Part shown: piece after piece, positions 7,201 to 11,230 of the stretch | How the letters are laid out: each line of letters begins with the position of its first letter | How positions within the stretch are numbered: the first letter of the stretch is position 1 | Origin: Acidothermales bacterium | GTDB lineage: Bacteria; Actinomycetota; Actinomycetes; Streptosporangiales; WHST01 | Length of the DNA stretch: 11,230 nucleotides | Direction of reading: 5' to 3' | Assembly (NCBI GenBank): GCA_017354575.1 | Contig: JAFMQP010000090.1 | Coordinates: 1-11,230 of the forward strand | Made by a program: the position numbers and the translations under genes | The notes under the pieces: model-generated | Told to the model about the DNA's origin: nothing | What the model saw: the letters and a program-made list of their open reading frames with translations, nothing else | Database searches by the model: none

Positions 7201-8169
7201 CTACCCGACGGTGAAGACGACCTTGCCGAACTGGGCGCCGGCGACCATCGCCTCGAAACCCGCCCGCGCCTCGGCGAGCGGCAGCACGCGGTCGACGACG
7301 GGGCGCGCGCCGGTGACGTCGAGGAACGAGATCAACCGCTGCAGCTCGGCGCGGCTGCCCATCGTCGAGCCGACGACCGAGAGCTGGGTGTAGAAGACGC
7401 GCTGCAGCTCGGCGGACGGGTCGGGCCCGGTCGTGGCGCCGGCGACGACGATGCGTCCGCCGGGACGCAGGCAGCGCACCGAGTGGCCCCAGGTGGCCTT
7501 GCCCACCGTCTCCATGACGGCGTCGACCCGCTCGGGCAGCCGCGCGCCGGGCCCGAAGGCCTGGTGTGCGCCGAGCGCTACCGCACGCGCCCGCCTGCCC
7601 TCGTCGCGGCCGGTGACGTACACCCGCATGCCCGCCGCGCGGGCGAGCACGACCAGTGCGGTCGCGACGCCGCCGCCCGCGCCCTGCACGAGCACGCTGC
7701 CGCCAGGCTGCAGGCCGGAGTTGGTGAACAGCATCCGGTACGCCGTGAGCCACGCGGTGGGCAGGCACGCGGCCTCGGCGAAGCCGAGCCCCTGCGGCTT
7801 CGGCACCAGGTTGCGGCGGGGTACGGAGACGCGCTCGGCGAACGTCCCGTCGTACCGCTCGGAGAGCAGCGACCGTTTCGGGTCGAGCGTCTCGTCGCCC
7901 AGCCAGTCCTCGCTCGCGACGACCGAGTGGACGACCACCTCGTTGCCGTCGGGGTCGACGCCCGCGGCGTCACACCCGAGGATCCGCGGCAGCTCCTGCT
8001 CGCCGAGCCCGACGCCGCGCAGCGACCAGACGTCGTGCTGGTTCAACGCCGCCGCCCGCACCGCGACGGTGACCCAACCCGGTCGCTCATCCGGCTCGGG
8101 ACGGTCGCCGAGCTCGAGCCCGGCCAGCGGATCGTCGGCGTCGAATCGTGCGGCGGTGACGGCGAACAT
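7201..8169 (-). CDS. MDR-family NAD(P)H:quinone oxidoreductase-type dehydrogenase, zinc-free
   Basis: A 322-residue medium-chain dehydrogenase/reductase. An N-terminal GroES-like domain (1-120) with ALNQHDVWSLRG and LGCDAAGVDPDGNEV precedes a Rossmann domain whose dinucleotide loop is VLVQGAGGGVATAL (159-172), followed by VYVTGRDEGRRARAVALGA and LRPGGRIVVAGATTG. The catalytic Cys/His and the four-Cys structural zinc loop of alcohol dehydrogenases are absent, placing it with quinone oxidoreductases/enoyl reductase-like enzymes that reduce a carbonyl or enone with NAD(P)H. An Arg after the TG of VTGRDEGRR hints at NADPH, which is inference. Its stop faces the PadR stop with only 4 bases between. 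Upstream of the ATG there is no good ribosome site but a TAGGGT box 6 bases away, suggesting a leaderless message. The substrate is unknown. Confidence 0.93.
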   Translation of the reverse strand: MFAVTAARFDADDPLAGLELGDRPEPDERPGWVTVAVRAAALNQHDVWSLRGVGLGEQELPRILGCDAAGVDPDGNEVVVHSVVASEDWLGDETLDPKRSLLSERYDGTFAERVSVPRRNLVPKPQGLGFAEAACLPTAWLTAYRMLFTNSGLQPGGSVLVQGAGGGVATALVVLARAAGMRVYVTGRDEGRRARAVALGAHQAFGPGARLPERVDAVMETVGKATWGHSVRCLRPGGRIVVAGATTGPDPSAELQRVFYTQLSVVGSTMGSRAELQRLISFLDVTGARPVVDRVLPLAEARAGFEAMVAGAQFGKVVFTVG

Positions 8170-8175
8170 GATCCG

Positions 8176-8181
8176 ACCCTA
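8176..8181 (-). promoter_or_regulatory. -10 element of a probable leaderless MDR transcript
   Basis: On the minus strand TAGGGT matches TAnnnT, and six bases separate it from the ATG at 8169-8167, putting the transcription start on or next to the A of the start codon. Leaderless messages with this spacing are common in actinobacteria. The -35 region is weak (a TCGGTC-like sequence around 8200-8205). Confidence 0.5.
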
Positions 8182-8202
8182 CTGATACGACCAGCGGACG
8201 AC

Positions 8203-8214
8203 CGAGGGCCCTCG
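8203..8214. repeat. 12-base perfect palindrome between malic enzyme and MDR genes
   Basis: CGAGGGCCCTCG is a perfect inverted repeat 7 bases past the malic enzyme stop and about 34 bases upstream of the MDR start. It might fold as a short hairpin at the end of the malic enzyme message or bind a dimeric regulator near the MDR -35 region. There is no T-tract, so it is not a classical intrinsic terminator, and in DNA this GC-rich chance is possible. Confidence 0.35.
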
Positions 8215-8221
8215 CCGCGTG

Positions 8222-9376
<1,155 letters not shown>

Positions 9377-9382
9377 GATGTT

Positions 9383-9387
9383 CTCCT
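9383..9387 (-). promoter_or_regulatory. Ribosome binding site fixing the malic enzyme GTG start
   Basis: AGGAG on the minus strand lies 6 bases before the GTG at 9376-9374. No ATG with comparable spacing exists nearby, so it decides the start codon. Confidence 0.75.
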
Positions 9388-9689
9388 AGATCGACGATCC
9401 ACCCGGCGCGCGATACAGCGTGGATGTGCGCTGGCCACCGTGGTCGTGGGTACGAGGATCCCTCGTGGCGCGATTGTGGCAGAGCGGTCGTGACGCGCCG
9501 CGTCCGGGTGCGTGTGCAACGTCGCAGTCGCCGCGGTCCGGGGATCCGTAACCGCATCGGCATCGACGCGTCGACCGGGACGGGGCAAGATTTCGCCCAC
9601 AGCCGATAAGCAAGAAGACATGAACGCCGAGGCCTCTGTCCGCGTGACGCGCGTGGGTGTTCCTGTCCAGGGTCTGATGAGGTGCGGCA
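9388..9689. other. Divergent intergenic region between malic enzyme and CGNR regulator genes
   Basis: About 300 bases with no convincing gene. It must hold the promoters of both flanking genes. The only firm element is GAGG at 9679-9682, a ribosome site 7 bases before the CGNR ATG. A 15-base inverted repeat at 9452-9466 and a short CCAC-C-GTGG repeat around 9434-9442 may be regulatory. A 61-codon frame at 9424-9609 lacks a ribosome site and has an Arg-rich, shadow-like composition. No clear -35/-10 pair stands out in either direction. Confidence 0.6.
9452..9466. repeat. Inverted repeat ACGAGG-ATC-CCTCGT
   Basis: Perfect 6-base arms separated by 3 bases, 75-90 bases upstream of the malic enzyme start on its strand. 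The short centre fits a dimeric protein binding site better than an RNA hairpin. No T-tract follows on either strand. Functional assignment is open. Confidence 0.4.
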
Positions 9690-10247
9690 ATGGATCTGAG
9701 CTCGTACGCGGACCTCGCGGTCCGGCTCGTCAACACCGAGGACCTGAGCCGACCCGACGGCGACCATCTCACCGACCTCGCCGGGCTGCGCGCGTTCTTC
9801 GCCGACCGGCCCCGCTCGCGTGCCACGTGCACGAAGAACGACCTGCGCGAGATGCGGGCGATCCGCGGCCGGCTGCGTGCGGTGTTCGAGCTCGTGGAGG
9901 CGGGCGACGTCCCCCACGCGATGCGCAAGCTGAACACGCTGCTGGGCGAGTTCCCGGTGCGCCCCATCGTCACCGACCACGACGACAGCGACTGGCACCT
10001 GCACCTGTCCGAGTCCGGCTCGCCGACGCAACGGTACGTGGCGCGTGCGGTCTTCGGCCTGGCGACGCTGGTGACCGAGCTGACGCCGGACCGGCTGGGC
10101 GTGTGCCAGTCCGACCCCTGCCGGTTCGTGTTCCTCGACACCTCGACCAACCGCTCCCGCCGGTACTGCTCGGAACGCTGCGCGACCCGCGCGAACGTCG
10201 CGGCGTACCGGGCGCGACGTAAGGAGCAGGCCTCCGCGGCGTCCTGA
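9690..10247 (+). CDS. CGNR zinc-finger domain protein with ABATE-type N-terminal domain
   Basis: A 185-residue probable transcription regulator. The N-terminal part (1-130) has LAVRLVNTEDL and LREMRAIRGRLRAVFELVEAG, typical of the ABATE domain that precedes the CGNR finger and is thought to sense a stress or small molecule. The C-terminal finger (138-176) has four Cys at 139, 144, 160 and 164 in CQSDPCRFVFLDTS and RRYCSERCATRANVAAYRAR, with a basic tail. The name-giving CGNR tetrapeptide reads CATR here; the metal-binding Cys and the Arg are kept, so zinc binding should be intact. ATG 9690 has GAGG 7 bases upstream. It is divergent from malic enzyme and could regulate it, but that is only positional. 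The following membrane glycosyltransferase starts 92 bases later and may be separately transcribed. Confidence 0.93.
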   Translation: MDLSSYADLAVRLVNTEDLSRPDGDHLTDLAGLRAFFADRPRSRATCTKNDLREMRAIRGRLRAVFELVEAGDVPHAMRKLNTLLGEFPVRPIVTDHDDSDWHLHLSESGSPTQRYVARAVFGLATLVTELTPDRLGVCQSDPCRFVFLDTSTNRSRRYCSERCATRANVAAYRARRKEQASAAS

Positions 10248-10260
10248 GGTCGGGCTGAGA

Positions 10261-10322
10261 CGACGGGCCGCCGCCGCGAGGCGGACAGCTAACTTGCTAC
10301 GCGAGCGGCAGACAGCCCGTCG
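10261..10322 (+). other. Nested inverted repeats between the CGNR and glycosyltransferase genes
   Basis: Outer arms CGACGGGC (10261-10268) and GCCCGTCG (10315-10322) are exact complements. Inside is a hairpin with stem CCGCC/GGCGG closed by a GCGA tetraloop (10271-10284). The outer arm ends 5 bases before the GGGGAGG ribosome site (10328-10334) of the next gene. It could be a leader structure of that gene or the end of the CGNR message; the absence of a T-tract argues against a classical intrinsic terminator. Confidence 0.45.
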
Positions 10323-10339
10323 GCACCGGGGAGGCGCAC

Positions 10340-11230
10340 GTGACAACGGCCCAGCTCGTGCCTGGACGGGCGAGCCGGGCCCCCGTCACCGACGTGCGGG
10401 CGCGGCGCTGGCCCGACCGGCTCGGCGTCGCCGCACTGGTCGCACTCGCCGTCGGCGTCGCGACGATCGCCGCCACCGAGACGCTCGGCCCGTCCGCCGC
10501 CGTCCCCCGTCTCGACGCCGCGTGGCCGCCGTTGTCGGCACACACCCACCCGTCGCAACAGCTCGTCACCTACCTGCTGTGGGCGGCTCTCTGCGTCGGG
10601 GGGCTCGGTGTGCTCGCCGGGCTGGCCGCGGTACGCGGCGGCTGGCGACCGGCGACCCGCCCGCTCCTCGTCGGCGCCGCGGTCGCCTGTGCCGTCCTGG
10701 TCGTGACGCCGCCTGCCGGGTCCACCGACACCCTCGACTACGCCGCCTACGGCGAGCAGGCCGCGGTCGGGCAGAGCCCGTACACGCACACACCCGAGCA
10801 GCTGCGGAAGGCCGGGGACCCGATCGGCGCGTACGCGCCGCGCTCGTGGCAGGGCACGACGTCCGTGTACGGACCGCTCGCGACCGGCATGCAGTGGGTC
10901 GCGGCCGAACTGGGTCACGGCTCGGCGGCACGCGCCGTCTTCTGGCTCAAGGCGATGAACGCGGTGGCGTTCCTCGGTGCCGGCCTCCTGCTCGACCGCC
11001 GCGCCCGCACCGGCGGTGCCCGCGTCCGCGCGCACCTGCTGTGGACCCTGAACCCGCTCCTGCTCTGGCAGCTGCTGGCCGGCGCCCACGTCGACGCGCT
11101 GGCGACGGTGGCGGCCCTCGCGGCGGTGCTCGTCCGCCCGGGTCTCGCCGCCGGGCTGCTCACCGGCGCGGCCGCGGCGGTGAAGGCGCCGTACCTGCTC
11201 GTCGGGCTCGGCGTGCTGTGGGCCGCGCGC
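10340..11230 (+). CDS. GT-C family polyprenol-phosphomannose-dependent mannosyltransferase, MptB-like (3' end outside window)
   Basis: The first 297 residues of an integral membrane protein, open to the window end. GTG 10340 is chosen because GGGGAGG (10328-10334) lies 5 bases upstream. After a short basic N-terminus come hydrophobic segments at about 27-44, 76-97, 107-123, 199-217, 233-249 and 253-266. The loop after the third holds GSTDTLDYAAYG (127-138) with Asp130 and Asp133, a position typical of the catalytic acidic residue of GT-C enzymes. TTSVYGPLATGMQW (173-186), FWLKAMNAVAF, LWTLNPLLLWQLLAGAHVDA (234-253) and VKAPYLL match actinobacterial MptB/GT87-like proteins, which add mannose from a polyprenol phosphate donor to lipoglycans or surface polymers outside the membrane. 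The exact acceptor, and whether this is MptB proper or a paralogue, cannot be settled from half the protein. Confidence 0.85.
   Translation, partial: MTTAQLVPGRASRAPVTDVRARRWPDRLGVAALVALAVGVATIAATETLGPSAAVPRLDAAWPPLSAHTHPSQQLVTYLLWAALCVGGLGVLAGLAAVRGGWRPATRPLLVGAAVACAVLVVTPPAGSTDTLDYAAYGEQAAVGQSPYTHTPEQLRKAGDPIGAYAPRSWQGTTSVYGPLATGMQWVAAELGHGSAARAVFWLKAMNAVAFLGAGLLLDRRARTGGARVRAHLLWTLNPLLLWQLLAGAHVDALATVAALAAVLVRPGLAAGLLTGAAAAVKAPYLLVGLGVLWAAR

Noticed and set aside
9424..9609. 61-codon plus-strand frame in the malic enzyme / CGNR spacer
   Set aside because: No ribosome site, Arg-rich composition and no recognisable family; most likely chance.
10289..11089. 266-codon minus-strand frame opposite the glycosyltransferase gene
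   Set aside because: The plus strand reads a coherent membrane protein open to the window end, with a good start; the minus frame has no motif.

Overview
The window is very GC-rich and every gene in it has close counterparts in actinobacteria. The strongest pointer is the single-chain 2-oxoglutarate enzyme Kgd, in which an E2-type acyltransferase domain is fused in front of a SucA-type E1. That architecture is a hallmark of Actinomycetota. The genus cannot be told from the sequence. No rRNA, tRNA, CRISPR array, insertion sequence or phage gene was found, so this reads as ordinary chromosome.

Left part (1-4235): the tail of a type II haloacid dehalogenase gene carrying two single-base frameshifts, then kgd, then a 59-residue protein of the DUF6104 type starting 5 bases after the kgd stop. 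Middle (4251-7196): a cytochrome P450 on the minus strand, transcribed away from a two-gene operon that encodes a DUF4097 beta-strand-repeat protein and a PadR-family repressor. The two transcription units share a 106-base divergent spacer. That spacer holds a good promoter for the operon and two AT-rich GATATA elements that stand out from the surrounding GC-rich DNA and probably bind the PadR protein. Right part (7201-11230): a zinc-free quinone-oxidoreductase-type MDR enzyme (probably leaderless mRNA) and a short-form malic enzyme, both on the minus strand. A 313-base divergent spacer follows, then a CGNR-type zinc-finger regulator and the first 297 residues of a GT-C family membrane mannosyltransferase cut by the window edge.

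Functionally, Kgd and the malic enzyme both act at or next to the TCA cycle (2-oxoglutarate node; malate to pyruvate). Nothing shows that they are co-regulated. The most self-contained unit that lacks a known role is the PadR/DUF4097 operon with its divergent P450. The P450 also has a Cys in place of the usual Gly two residues after its haem-ligand Cys. I do not see a clearly novel defence, mobile or biosynthetic system; the findings are local oddities worth checking.
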